Notes under the pieces: generated by a model
What the model was told of the DNA's origin: nothing
Database searches by the model: none
The model's input: only the letters and a program-made list of their open reading frames with translations
Program-made: the position numbers and the translations under genes
Part shown: positions 1-36,485 of the stretch, in pieces
Position numbering within the stretch: the stretch's first letter is position 1
Layout: each line of letters opens with the position of its first letter
NCBI GenBank assembly: GCA_020137815.1
Contig: CM035360.1
Coordinates: 3,354,578 to 3,418,577 of the forward strand
Direction of reading: 5' to 3'
Origin: Hormiphora californensis
Taxonomy: Eukaryota; Ctenophora; Tentaculata; Cydippida; Pleurobrachiidae
Length of the DNA: 64,000 nucleotides

Positions 1-632
1 CTAGCTCAAAATTCATTTTTTTGATCGGAATGAACATTGTAATTCATTCCAGGAAAAAATATTTTCCGGTTCAAAATTTAACCAATTATGTTTGGCTATC
101 GATTAGCTTTCCAATGTGACCAAGATCAGCTAAATTGGACAACCACAAGAGACACAGTGTCATGTTTCTTAAAGTTAGTCAAGTCATGTGATCTTCACTG
201 AATCGTTGATCGTGTTCAGTATTACGAATTGGTCTAAGTGGTAGAGAATCACGTATCACATCTGCTAATGAGGGATGACGATGCTGATTGGTCATGAGAT
301 CTGTAGCTCTTTGATAAATGTCCTCTTTCCTCGAATCACATCACCCTGTATTGGTACACATACCTAATTAGCGGCCATGATACGAGATTCCTTTGCCCAT
401 TGGCCGATTAGCAATCCCGGAAACTCAACGATTCGGTGAAGATCACATGACCTGACTAACTTAAAGCAACATGACACTGTGTCTCTTGTGTTTGTCCAAT
501 TTAGCTGATCTTGGTCCCATTGGAAAGCAAATCGATAGCCAAACATAATTAATTAAATTTTGGACCGGAAAATATTTTTCCTGGAATGAATGACAATGTT
601 CATTCCGATCAAAAAATGAATTTTGAGCTAGA
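1..632. mobile_element. Foldback (inverted-repeat) element, family 1
   Basis: The first ~215 bases and the last ~210 bases are imperfect reverse complements. Both ends read CTAGCTCAAAATTCATTTTT, and the arms share GGAATGAAC, TTTGGCTATCGATTAG and GAGACACAGTG. The ~200-bp loop is not repeated. The same arm motifs recur in the foldback at 35,126-36,485, so this is one family. Bases 633-770 (poly-G tract, then CCCCACACGGTAGTTAG) resemble the outer terminus of that second copy. It lies in a GCP3 intron. No transposase is seen, so it is probably non-autonomous. Confidence 0.8.
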
Positions 633-947
633 GGTCTGAAATTTTGGCGAAGTTATTTATTTGTCTCATAGAGTTACTGTACCAAATTTTAGCGCTCCAC
701 GATATCTGGAACTATGGTAGACTTGGGGGGGGGGGGCATTTTTATTGCCCCACACGGTAGTTAGTACACACTACACATGTCACATAGTTAGTACATAGTT
801 AGTACACAGTGGTGGTACTGGGCTGTCTGCAGGGGGCGGGGAGCATGTTAGTACAGCCACTGTGTATAATTGGAATCTAACTGGGACATGAAACAAAAAA
901 AAGTTGAACAACCAAGTTCTCAAGTCCAAAGAAATCCAAATACAAAC

Positions 948-25920
<24,973 letters not shown>

Positions 25921-26616
25921 GGCTATAAATGATATGTTGTTTTACAGGCTGGTTAGAGGGGTAGGTATTAGTCAGTGGCCCGATTTAAAGGTAGCTGATG
26001 GGATTTTGATAATTCTGTGGCAGGTGTATGATGAATGAACGGCCTTTAATGAAATGATCAGGAAAATGTACTCAAGGCATGGCGATCCCCAGCTTTATTA
26101 TAAACCACTAACGATCAGAACACCCACCGGTGGAAAATGATTAGATTTAGCTGCTGTCCGCAGCCCTCCGCTAACTGGCTCTATAATTGTACAGGGAAAT
26201 TTATTTCTATGTGTGTCTATATATTTTACGCGTGTTTGTGTCCCTGTATTGTAGACCTTTTAGTTTGAAAATCGAGAAGATGACGCATATTAGAGACATT
26301 ATTATATTATATTGTCGAAGTTTTACCTAGATATGCCAAACGGTATACGTATTACGTATTTTGACAAAAACCGGTATCTTGAATGCTATTATACACTCTT
26401 CTTATAATTGATTTACCGGTTTATTGATCGATGCTCGGCTGTATTTCTAAACCCAATTTCCTTTGAATCAATTACACAGCTTTATCAATATGACAATAAA
26501 CACACCCAGAGAGGGATTGTGAGTAATGAGGGGACTTGAGGTTAAATGCGTAGGACGGCGACTGTTCACTTTGATCACCTGTGTAGACCCTCATTCTCGA
26601 TATACCCCTCGTCACC
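25921..26616. promoter_or_regulatory. Divergent intergenic region between GCP3 and the P450
   Basis: The two start codons face away from each other (25920 minus, 26617 plus) with ~700 bp between. No repeat or other gene is seen, so it probably holds both promoters. I cannot assign individual elements. Confidence 0.5.
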
Positions 26617-28102
26617 ATGTATCTCTTAGTAGGGCTTGTGGTCATTTTCCTATTCTACCACGTGATTGACAACACCCAGAAGTGGTTGTACGCCCGGAAG
26701 TACAGGCACATCCCCGGTCCTCCCCCCGTGTCATTCCTCTCGGGACACGGACCTATCCTTGCTAAAGCTAAACGAGATAACTCATTTCTCGAGCAGTTCA
26801 TAACCTGGGTTGAGGAGTATGGAGAGACCTTTAAATTCTGCATCAAAACTCGGCCCGTAATCTTCACGGTGGACCCAGATGCTCTCAAGCAGATCTTTAG
26901 TGACGTTGAAAACTGGACTAAGGTGGACCACCTTCCCAATCGAGCTCTGTTCGGCCAGCGGATCACTGGCCTGTACAGCATCCTAACTGGCGGTGGCCAG
27001 GAGTGGGCCATTAAACGAAGGATCATGACCACCTTCTTCCAGAAACAGAATATGACCGAACTGACACCTCACTTCATACCTCTTATGGACCGGCTACTGG
27101 AGACGAAGGTGAAACCGATGGTGAAGGGCGGAAACGTTGTTGATCTCCACGAGTTGTCTACCATTATTTTCTCCGCCCTGCCCGGTGTGGTGGGGTTGGA
27201 TTGCCCGATGGGCGTGGATGAACCAGAAGAGATTGGGAAACGGGTGAACATCCTCCTTGACATCATCCCAGCCCAACTTGCCAACCCGATGAAGACCTTC
27301 GGAGAAATGGCATCAACCAAGAAGAGGAATACCATCCAGATGGTGATTGAGATGCGGATGATGGGACGGAACATGGTCCACGAAAAGAGAAAAGAGATGG
27401 AGGGATGGGAGGGACAGAATCCGAGTGATGATCTCCTGGCGTGGCTGATAACGGCTAATGATGCAGCGGGGCTGAATGATGAGGAAGTTGTGGATGACAT
27501 ACTTACGGTGTACCTGGTAATGGACAACATGTCCAAACAGATCGGGTCTCTCTTTATCTATCTCGTCAACCACCCGGAGATCTACCAGAAGATGGAGACA
27601 GAGCTGAGGAATACGCCCATAACAGGTCAGCGGTCCCTCGCCAAACTGACCTACACAGAAATGGTGATCCTGGAATCACTCCGGATGACCCCCGTGCTAC
27701 TTCGTGGTACTCGGTGGATGAAGAACGATGCTACGGTGGACGGTTATCATATCCCCGGTGATGTCCAATTTCAGTACAGTCAGTATGTCCTCCACAGGAA
27801 CAAGAAATTCTGGCCGAAACCGCGGGAGTTTCGACCCGGAAAGATTTGCTAATGGAATCCCAGGTGTCGATGATATGACGTTCTTCCCCTTCTTGGCAGG
27901 ACCCAGGGCATGTCTGGGTAAGCACGTGGCCATGGTCAGCATGAAGTTGATGTTGTCCATGATGGCACGGAATTTCGACCTCACCCCGCAACCCACTGGC
28001 ACAGTGCCAGTTGTTAATCAGGCAATGGCCGTTACTCGGCTGAAGGGTGGGCCATTCTATTACGTACAGCCGAGGTCTTACGAACAAGTAAATGAGGAAT
28101 GA
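26617..28102 (+). CDS. Cytochrome P450, CYP46A1-like, one frameshift near the C-terminus
   Basis: Membrane-anchored monooxygenase; CYP46A1 hydroxylates cholesterol. The N-terminal anchor MYLLVGLVVIFLFYHVI is followed by the proline hinge KYRHIPGPPPVSFLSGH, close to CYP46. The ExxR motif (ESLRMTP) is present. The heme loop FPFLAGPRACLG lies in the second frame segment (to 28102). The first frame ends at 27849-27851. One T too many in TTT at 27829-27831 separates REF from DPERFANG, a probable homopolymer error or recent mutation. The I-helix reads VMDNMS where P450s normally have an AGxDT-type motif. It is intronless, unlike vertebrate CYP46A1, so a retrocopy or intron loss is possible. Confidence 0.85.
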
Positions 28103-29429
28103 ACATTGAAGATGAGAAAATGATAATATTATGTACTATGAACGTTTGTAGCTTGGCCCGTTAAATGGATCATTATGTTTTACTATTAAATTTGAACTAA
28201 ACTTGCATTAAATCTATTTGAGTGTGATTGGTATACATACTCAACTAATGGAAAATGATAGATACTAAACGCTCAAACAGACGAATGGACAGCATATGAC
28301 CGAACGCTTGCATGGATTTGGATCAGCGTCATATAATGTTACACAATGTTAGCGAAAGCTAAATTCACCGTGTGTATATTTGTAACATGTAGAGTCAAGC
28401 TGTCTCTTTATCCTCTATCCTAGCAATATTATCCAAATTGCTTGAGCACATGTCCACTCAACTCATTTTCCTATTAGCTAGGCCAACATAATATCTTTCT
28501 TCCCTCTTATGTCTTTTTGGGGGTTAAGATGTTTCGAAAGATGCCCGAAGATTCCTTTGTGCAACTGAGAACTGAGGTCTTTCTGCACGATCTCAGTAAC
28601 ACTTTACAGATCTAGTAGATTTTAGTTAATTAGTTCCACGCCCTGCAGCTCTATAATTTATTTACCTCTCTCTCTCTCTTTGACCCTATATCAACACTCG
28701 TCTTTGGTCGTCTGTTGGTCATTGGAAATACTCAAGTAAAGGTGATACTATTGAGGGTACGTCAGCGGTCAGAGAGGGAGATATATAGATAGAGGGGATT
28801 GAGAGAGAGGGGATTGAGAGAGAGGAGGGATTGAGAGAGGGCAGAAAGTGGATCTGAATAATTAATTATGTAAAAGGCTAAAGACAATAAAAACAGAGCA
28901 ATTGGTATTGGTCATGTGGGAAAGGTATCATATATCAATATGAGGGCTGAGGCTCTCTCGCGAGTCTGTACTCTGTTATACCACCTGGTCCCAATTTACC
29001 ATCGCAACATGAAAAAATATATTTTCGCATAATATCTCAAACGATCATCCATTCCTTTACTCAGTAATTATTGGCAAACATTTCCCCGCTTTACAGTGCT
29101 GCTTGCAGTCAAAATACGGTAACGCAAAATACAGTAAGGAGACGCGCACGGTGCATAACGCACGGCAAAAAGTTCATGTGTCAGCACGTACTAGCGCCCT
29201 GATTGGTCACGGTTGCGCGTCGTCTTACTGTATCTTCGTTTTCCATTACCGTTTTCCCACTACAAGCGACCGTGTTACTCACTAATTGCGGGGACATGTT
29301 TGCCAATAAGTAAACTTGCACTGTTACAACCTTATCTTGCTCTCGTTAAGCTCGCATATTTTAAGAAAGTGGGTATCGATCGATTTTTTTTAGGATTGAA
29401 ACCCCCAATAATTTAAATTATCATCAGGC
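28103..29429. other. Intergenic, no gene recognised
   Basis: AT-rich sequence with short GAGAGAGGGGATTGA repeats at ~28,795-28,835. No exon-like frame with a recognisable domain is seen. Confidence 0.6.
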
Positions 29430-30176
29430 ATGACATTGGATACCCACACCATTAGCATTTATCTGTGTTTCATCATTGGACTTTTCGGTATTCTAGTGAA
29501 TCTAATTTCAATGTACAAGAGACGCAAGGACACTGCCCTACCATGCCGATTATATCTCGTTCTCAACATGATAGACCTCCTCATCTGCATCTCTGCTACT
29601 TCTTTGTTGGTGTGCTACCAAGGTACAGGACTTGCTCCCTACGAGCATTATCTTACTGTGTTTATGGTGTCAAACGCCAATAAGGCATCTGCAATTTGGA
29701 CAGCTGTAATTGTAATAACTCGCCTGATATCCATTCTCAACCCCTTTTATCCTATAAACCAACCTCTACTGTGGAGCATTGCAGTCCCTATCGTGGTTTT
29801 ACCTCCCTTCATCATGTGGGCAATAGTACTGAAAACAGATGGCGTTACCAAGATGACAGCCATCGCTATTTCAGCCTACTCAAACGTACTGATTATCATC
29901 ATTGTAACCATAGCAACTATTTTGACATGTACGGAATTAGTTCGACACCCTACCAACAAGGAGTCAGAACGAAGGAAGCGCCGGGCAGCTGGAACAGTGC
30001 TAATTATATCAGCGCTGTACTTGATTGCGAATATTCCAGGGGTGGTTGAGGTAACGTATTTCGTGAGAGGGTCCTCTCCTCGGCAACACACAACACGGCA
30101 TGTTTGGTGTGTTTTGGTAGCACTCAATTCACTGTTGAACCCCATTGTGTTGGTATGCAGAACGAGACACTGTTGA
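29430..30176 (+). CDS. Short rhodopsin-like 7TM receptor, C-terminus inside a minisatellite
   Basis: A 248-residue single-exon frame with seven hydrophobic segments: TM1 ISIYLCFIIGLFGILVNLIS, TM2 LYLVLNMIDLLICISATSLL, TM3 through AIWTAVIVITRLISI, TM4 LWSIAVPIVVLPPFIMWAIV, TM5 VLIIIIVTIATILTC, TM6 GTVLIISALYLIANIPGVV and TM7 VLVALNSLLNPIVLV. The NPxxY site reads NPIVL, with Tyr replaced. The TM3 end TRLISILNP replaces the DRY box. The frame stops at 30174-30176, at the start of the second copy of a 38-bp tandem repeat, so there is essentially no cytoplasmic tail. Ligand unknown. Confidence 0.75.
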   Translation: MTLDTHTISIYLCFIIGLFGILVNLISMYKRRKDTALPCRLYLVLNMIDLLICISATSLLVCYQGTGLAPYEHYLTVFMVSNANKASAIWTAVIVITRLISILNPFYPINQPLLWSIAVPIVVLPPFIMWAIVLKTDGVTKMTAIAISAYSNVLIIIIVTIATILTCTELVRHPTNKESERRKRRAAGTVLIISALYLIANIPGVVEVTYFVRGSSPRQHTTRHVWCVLVALNSLLNPIVLVCRTRHC

Positions 30177-30626
30177 ACCCTATTGTGTTGGTATGCAGAA
30201 CGAGACACTGTTGAACCCTATTGTGTTGGTATACAGAACGAGACACTGTTGAACCCTATTGTGTTGGTATGCAGAACGAGACACTGTTGAACCCTATTGT
30301 GTTGGTATGTAGAACGAGACACTGTTGAACCCTATTGTGTTGGTATGCAGAACGAGACACTGTTGAACCCTATTGTGTTGGTATGTAGAACGAGACACTG
30401 TTGAACCCTATTGTGTTGGTATGTAGAACGAGACACTGTTGAACCCTATTGTGTTGGTATGTAGAACGAGACACTGTTGAACCCTATTGCGTTGGTATGC
30501 AGAACGAGACACTGTTGAACCCTATTGTGTTGGTATGCAGAACGAGACACTGTTGAACCCTATTGTGTTGGTATGCAGAACGAGACACTGTTGAACCCCA
30601 TTGTGTTGGTATGCAGAACGAGATGC
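30133..30626. repeat. 38-bp minisatellite, 13 copies, grown from TM7 codons
   Basis: The unit starts TGTTGAACCCTATTGTGTTG and continues GTATGCAGAACGAGACAC. The first and last copies carry CCCCATT where inner copies carry CCCTATT (one CCCTATTGC variant). Twelve extra units equal 456 nt, a multiple of three, but single units shift the frame. Downstream, 30,627-31,085 has no recognised gene. Confidence 0.95.
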
Positions 30627-31085
30627 ATCCCACTACCAGGCTGATCAGGACAAACAACACTGTTAGTTTTATTGTGCATTCTCGGAGACTGCTAAAGCAT
30701 TGTGATTTGAGAAATGAGAAATACAGTGCGTTTGGTATAACCAGGCGCCGGGAATCGCCCTTTAGAGCTGGTGAGCTAAGTGGGTGCCTCTAGGGGGTAG
30801 TACATAAGAAAAGAAACTATAGCCGATAGTATTGTGGCTGTAAAAGTTGTTCAAATCGGATTTTAATTCCAGAAACCATTGCGGTTATACACGTGTCATA
30901 GTAACTGCAGTGGAAGCACTGAAGTTTACAAACTCTCTCATTCATATTTCAGGGATCTCTCTATGTTTCTCTCTCGATTCTCCACACCCCATCACGTGAC
31001 GGAATGAAGCATGACTCATGTGGACTGTCTCGTCATAGTCATCATCACTAAAACTCAACCCTCGTATAGTTACACAACTTGTTCA

Positions 31086-33208
31086 TCACATGAGTCCCTC
31101 CATCTCGGACATGAATGCTTGGTAAGCGTCCACCTTCTCCTCTCGGATCTGCGAGGAAGAGGACGAGGAGGAGGCAGATTGTTGTTGTTGTTGCTGTTGT
31201 TGCTGGGCAGGGGGTTTGTGTACCGCTGCCGAGGAGGGTTGTTTCTTGACCGTCTCTGGCATTCGTTTTCGCATTTTCACCGAAACCGGCACGAATTTGG
31301 TAACCTGAGGAGACGTGATGAGGTGAAATCTTTAGACAACATAAAATAACAGAAAATACTTCTGGATCAGAAAGGTCAGAGTATTATTAATCAACTAAGT
31401 TAACTCAAAACTTGTAACTGACCCGATCTTGGCGGTTTTGTGGGGCAGCAGTGGGGGCGGCCATGACCACTTTAGCGCTAGTTGGCACTGTTGTAGCCTT
31501 CTTAGTGATGGTAGCCGAGGCATACATATCTGGTTGTTGTTGCTGTTGTGGGGCCCCTGCTGCAAGGTATGGGTTGCCTGAAACTCCTGCAACAATTTAG
31601 TCAGTGAATATTTCAAATCAAATCAGTCTTGATTACATATAATTGTCTACAAGAAATCCTCAGTACCCTTGATATACCGAACTGATACCATTTTCATATT
31701 CTTAATGTACCCCCGCTAAATTTTAGTCGTTAGTATGTAGTGCTAAATCTCTCTCTCCCCCCCCCCCCCCCCCCCCCGAGCAGTCCCATAAATCGTGGTG
31801 AAATACCTTGCTGGTGGAACATAGGGCGGAGTTGGTGTCGCACATTCTCTGCTGGGTTGTACAGCAAGACACCCCGGGGAACCTGTAACAGAGGGGGGCA
31901 TTGGGACTCCAGAGAATGTTGTCTGGATGCTGGGGGGCAGGTTACCTCCTCCCCCTCGGGCAGTCGCTGGACCAGGACCACCATCATCTTGGTCGTTCTT
32001 CTGGGGGGGGGATATTATTTAGACTTTATTTCTCGTACTCACGGAAGCTGCTTTGCAACACCGAGAAATGTGTCAATAGAAAGGAAGTTGAATTAGGGGA
32101 GGCTACCCTACAGACGCATCACTTACAAAACATACAAGAAAGGAAGTCAGAGTGCTGAACTTACGACAGGAAGTGAATCGTAGCTTTCCATCCTTCTACC
32201 GGTACTGTAGTGTTTAATAGTGCTACTACTGATGGCACATCGGGGCGGCTTACCTGGGATAGATCTGTTGTTTTAAAAGATTTTAAGAAAACCGCTTTGT
32301 TGATTGCATGGTTAGGGAGAGATATATCCCTTTTAGCTAATATTTCCCTTACCAATAAATGGGTTATGTCACTTGGAAGACCTTTCAACCAATACTAACT
32401 TGATGGTGGGGCGGGTGGTGTGATACTAACTTGATGGTGGGGCGGGTGGGGTGATACTAACTTGATGGTGGGGCGGGTGGGGTGATACTAACTTGATGGT
32501 GGGGCGGGTGGGTGTGATACTAACTTGATGGTGGGGCGGGTGGGGTGATACTAACTTGATGGTGGGGCGGGTGGGGTAATACTGGCTGGCAGGGTTATCA
32601 AACTGGCTACACTCTCATGGCAACCACTGGATCTGATGGTAGTTTTCTCCGTCAGTAGACCACCACTCGGTGACATATCGGGAAGGGGAATAGACTGGAG
32701 GTCAATGGTCGAATCCTGGAGTTCAAGCTCTTTCCGGTGGTGGAAAAATGCTAGGTACTTCTTTCGTCTCTGCTCATAGTCCTGCATTGCCCGCTGGATT
32801 TTGGCGACTTGGTCCTTGTCTTTATCCTTCTCATAGCACGTTTCAATACGTTTTATAGTCTCCCTGACTTTCAACTTTTTCTCCCTCAGAGATTTTGAAG
32901 TTGGTAATCCTTCATCGATGGTTTCTAGTTCCATTTGTTCGATCTGTTCCAGTTCCTCAATCTGAAAAAGAAAGATTTGTTAATTGTTGGGGGCAGTAGT
33001 AGTGAGTGGATCAAGTATCAATGTATTTAGGTACCTATCAACTTACTAATTGGGTGAAGTTCTTCCCTTTCAACACTGCTTGTCTAACATGTTGACGTTG
33101 CTTTTTGTTCTTCTTTAATTCTTTTTTCCTTGCTTCTTTTCTGGCTTGGTCAGTGGGGTTCATAAACCGCCCACTTTTGGTTGTTGTTGTAGGGCGTTTC
33201 GTTCCCAT
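31086..33208 (-). CDS. WBP11: WBP11-like (WW-domain-binding protein 11) splicing factor
   Basis: Nuclear protein that binds WW domains and takes part in pre-mRNA splicing. Exons on minus: 33208-33047 (ATG), 32961-32556, 32253-32165, 32000-31807, 31586-~31426, ~31305-31086. Family hallmarks are TTKSGRFMNPTDQARKEARK with KELKKNKKQR at the N-terminus, an IPLPDM motif in exon 2, and FVPVSVKMRKRM plus a final EKVDAYQAFMSEMEGLM at the C-terminus. A polyglutamine run and Ser run lie in the last exon. Exon 4 changes frame at a C6 run (31893-31898); one C fewer would keep the frame to the next exon. The exon 2 donor (TCAA|GTTAGT) is the first of six tandem copies. Human WBP11 is Pro-rich in the middle; this one is shorter there. 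Confidence 0.9.
32395..32580 (-). repeat. 31-bp minisatellite carrying the WBP11 exon 2 splice donor, six copies
   Basis: CTAACTTGATGGTGGGGCGG recurs at 31-32 bp spacing (starting near 32,395, 32,426, 32,457, 32,488, 32,520 and 32,551). On the minus strand each unit contains the exon end CCACCATCAA and the donor GTTAGT. Only the first donor in transcription order (exon end 32556) avoids the in-frame TAG made by GTTAG. Confidence 0.9.
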
Positions 33209-34953
33209 GACTACAAAATATTAACATGTTTTAGTTAAGTTTAAGTTTAAGTTTAAGTTTACGCACAATTTATCACAAAGTCACACAATTAATATATAAC
33301 TTCGTCCCGCTCTTACACCATACACTAATAAAGTGATACAAGGCTGAGAGGTGAAAATATACAGTTCACATCAGCGGTTTCCTAAAGCGGTTTAAACAAT
33401 ACTTAGAGACAGTGATACACATCCTAGTAGCATTAGATGCACAAAATACGAGGAACAAGGGGTTATAGAAAACAAGGTAACGAACTAACAAAACAAGCAG
33501 ACAAACATAAAAACAGATTAAACAGAATACACAAAGTCACAGACGCAAAACACAACATCAGCAGTCAATACAAAACGGTTAATACAAAAACATACTAACA
33601 CACGCACAAACACATTCACAGACAAACAGACAATCACAAACACATACACACAGATTCGGTAATAAATAAATAATAAATTAGCTGTCCTTCAAACACACAC
33701 TCACTGAAGAGTCCTTGACAAGTTTTTTATCGAGAAAAACGTATTGAGAAAAAACGGTATCCTTGACAAGTTTTTTATCGAGAAAAACGTATTGAGAAAA
33801 ACGGTATCCTTGACAAGTTTTTTATCGAGAAAAACGTATTGAGAAAAACGGTGTGTATGGTCTTCTTTCTTCATTCTTCGGCATAAAACTCAGCCAGTCT
33901 GGAACCTCAGCTACTCAAACTCTGCTAAACAACTCAGAGGCCAGAAAATGTTAACAATTTACACAAAATGCACACTTGAAAATATTAACTCATTGACTCA
34001 GTCATAGGTGGTCCCTCTACTAAGTCTCAGGTAGATGTAGGAAGGAATGGTGTAGAAAGTAGGAAGGGATGAAGGAAGGAATATAGGAAGGAATGGTGCA
34101 GAGTAGAGACAGTAGGTCAGGTGGGATGTAAGGAAGCTGGAGAGAGGGTCTGGAAGAAGAGACAGCACCTAGGACACGGGAAACCCAGGAACGAACCAGG
34201 TAAGGACAGGGAGGCAGACTATTTAGTTCCATGGAACTGCAGGAAGAAATGATGTAGGATTGAGAAAGCAGGTCATAGGTGGGATATAGGGGAGCTGGAG
34301 TGTGGGTCTGGAAATAGGGCGTGGTGGCAATGGTAGCGAGAGACAGCAGACAGGACACGAGAACCTAGGTACGAACCAGGTAAGGACAGGGAGGTAGACT
34401 ATTTAGTTCCAGGAAGAAATGATATAGGATTGTGTCAGCAGGTCATAGGTGGGATATAAGGGAGCTGGAGTGTGGGTCTGGAAGTAGGGCGTGATGGCAG
34501 TGATCGCGAGAGACAGCAGACAGGACACGAGAGCCCAGGAGCGAACCATGTAAGGACAGGGAGGCAGACTATTTAGTTCCAGGAAGGAATGATGTAGGAT
34601 TTAGACAGCAGGTCATAGGTGGGATATAAGGGAGCTGGAGTGTGGGTCTGGAAGTAGGGTAGTGGTGGCAGTGATAGCGAGAGACAGCAGACAGGACACG
34701 GGAACCCAGGAACGAACCAGGTAAGGCCAAGGGAGGGATCTATTTCCCAAAAGTTGTGAAAAAGGATCAGATTTAGAACCGCATGCAAGGAATATTATAG
34801 GCAGGGAATAATGAGGCGTTTATGTGCGGAGCTGGAGCCTGGGGGAAAACAACAGATTTACTGTGAAGTTAACTGGACTGGGTGCCCAGGAAATGATGCA
34901 GGTAGATTTGTGCCGGGAAGATGGTGCGGTACTGATATAATGCCGAGTGAGGT
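33209..34953. repeat. Tandem repeats: 47-bp (x3) and ~172-bp (x4)
   Basis: TCCTTGACAAGTTTTTTATC heads a ~47-bp unit repeated three times at 33,710-33,852. From ~34,100 to 34,740 four copies of a ~172-bp unit occur (AGGTGGGATATAAGGGAGCT, GAGACAGCAGACAGGACAC, AACGAACCAGGTAAGGACAG). No coding exon is recognised. Confidence 0.8.
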
Positions 34954-35125
34954 TTATTCAGGTCCATAAGCCAAAGTAAACATATGGGTTTTCAAGGCCT
35001 TTTTAAACATCGGCAAGGTTTCTGTGGTTCGAATTTCTTTAGGTAGGCGATTCCAGATCCTCGGAGCAGCTATACTAAAAGCTCTCTCAGTGGTTTTGTA
35101 GTTGTACGGCAGTGGTTTTGTAGTT

Positions 35126-36485
35126 GTGCGGCAAAAAAAGGCCCCCCCTAGACCACCATAGTTGCCGATGTGGTGGAGAGCTGTAACTTGGCAGGGTTGC
35201 TCCACTATGTCTATCTTGATCCTGACAGAAAAATCAGAGCTCTAGCTCAAAATTCATTTTCATGAACGGAATGAACTTCTCCGTTCCTTCGATATGAGAC
35301 CCCCTCATCATTCAGAATTTTTTGCCCGTCTTTGGCTAACGATTATCTTTGTAATGAGACCAATTTGAGCATAATCTGATTACCAGGAGAGACACAGTGG
35401 AGGGTTTTCCGACCGTCACTCCTGACATGTGATCCAGGCCCGGTCACGTGGTGAAAAGTGGGTTTGGGGTGCTGTTAACATGTCTCAATAACGGATTATT
35501 GCTCTCATATCCCTTGCATATCCCTCCACAATGCTCTCAAGTCACTTTGTGATGCTGATTGATTGGGTTCATGTCACCAGTTCTTGTCAAAGTTCTCAAG
35601 CGGCCCGTGATACGAGATCATTTCATCAAGGAGGGGCCATCTTGTGACTTGTGTCACTAATCAGCCTATCATCTCACATTACACTAGCCAAGGGATCTGG
35701 GGTATTTAAATCTTCAAATGTTCATCAAAATCATTCCCAATCGTTACTTGCAATGCATTTTACACCCGAACAGAGGAACTTCATCTGGCTCAAGAAGGAA
35801 ACCAACACCCTCTACCCCACCATCGAACAGGAGTTCTTTATCAAGTTTGGCCGCCATGCCCCATCCAAGAAGTCCTGGGAATGATTTTGATGAACATTTG
35901 AAGATTTAAATACCCCAGATCCCTTGGCTAGTGTAATGTGAGATGATAGGCTGATTAGTGACACAAGATGGCCCCTCCTTGATGAAATGATCTCGTATCA
36001 CGGGCCGCTTGAGAACTTTGACAAGAACTGGTGACATGAACCCAATCAATCAGCATCACAAAGTGACTTGAGAGCATTGTGGAGGGATATTCAAGGGATA
36101 TGAGAGCAATATTCCGTTATTGAGACATGTTAACAGCACCCCAAACCCACTTTTCACCACGTGACCGGGCCTGGATCACATGTCAGGAGTGACGGTCGGA
36201 AAACCCTCCACTGTGTCTCTCCTGGTAATCAGATTATGCTCAAATTGGTCTCATTACAAAGATAATCGTTAGCCAAAGACGGGCAAAAAATTCTGAATGA
36301 TGAGGGGGTCTCATATCGAAGGAACGGAGAAGTTCATTCCGTTCATGAAAATGAATTTTGAGCTAGAGCTCTGATTTTTCTGTCAGGATCAAGATAGACA
36401 TAGTGGAGCAACCCTGCCAAGTTACAGCTCTCCACCACATCGGCAACTATGGTGGTCTAGGGGGGGCCTTTTTTGCCGCACACGG
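35126..36485. mobile_element. Foldback element, family 1, inserted in the LINE ORF
   Basis: The terminus GTGCGGCAAAAAAAGGCCCC at ~35,126 is mirrored at ~36,466-36,485. The arms run to ~35,741 and from ~35,876 (about 610 bp each) with near-perfect complementarity, including CTAGCTCAAAATTCATTTTC as in the 1-632 copy. The loop is ~135 bp. GTAGTT lies at both flanks and may be part of a target duplication, but this is unclear because the LINE flank is itself locally duplicated (TACGGCAGTGGTTTTGTAGT). Confidence 0.88.
35753..35884 (+). pseudogene. DUF4817-like transposase HTH fragment in the foldback loop
   Basis: A 43-residue frame (MHFTPEQRNFIWLKKET...FFIKFGRHAPSKKS) sits in the unpaired loop. 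The pattern TPEQR-F-...-F..KFG..APSKK matches the DUF4817 helix-turn-helix seen at the N-terminus of some transposon proteins. No catalytic part follows, so this is a remnant or captured piece. Confidence 0.5.

Noticed and set aside
30133-30626. CRISPR array
   Set aside because: The 38-bp units abut with no unique spacers and derive from GPCR codons in a eukaryotic genome.
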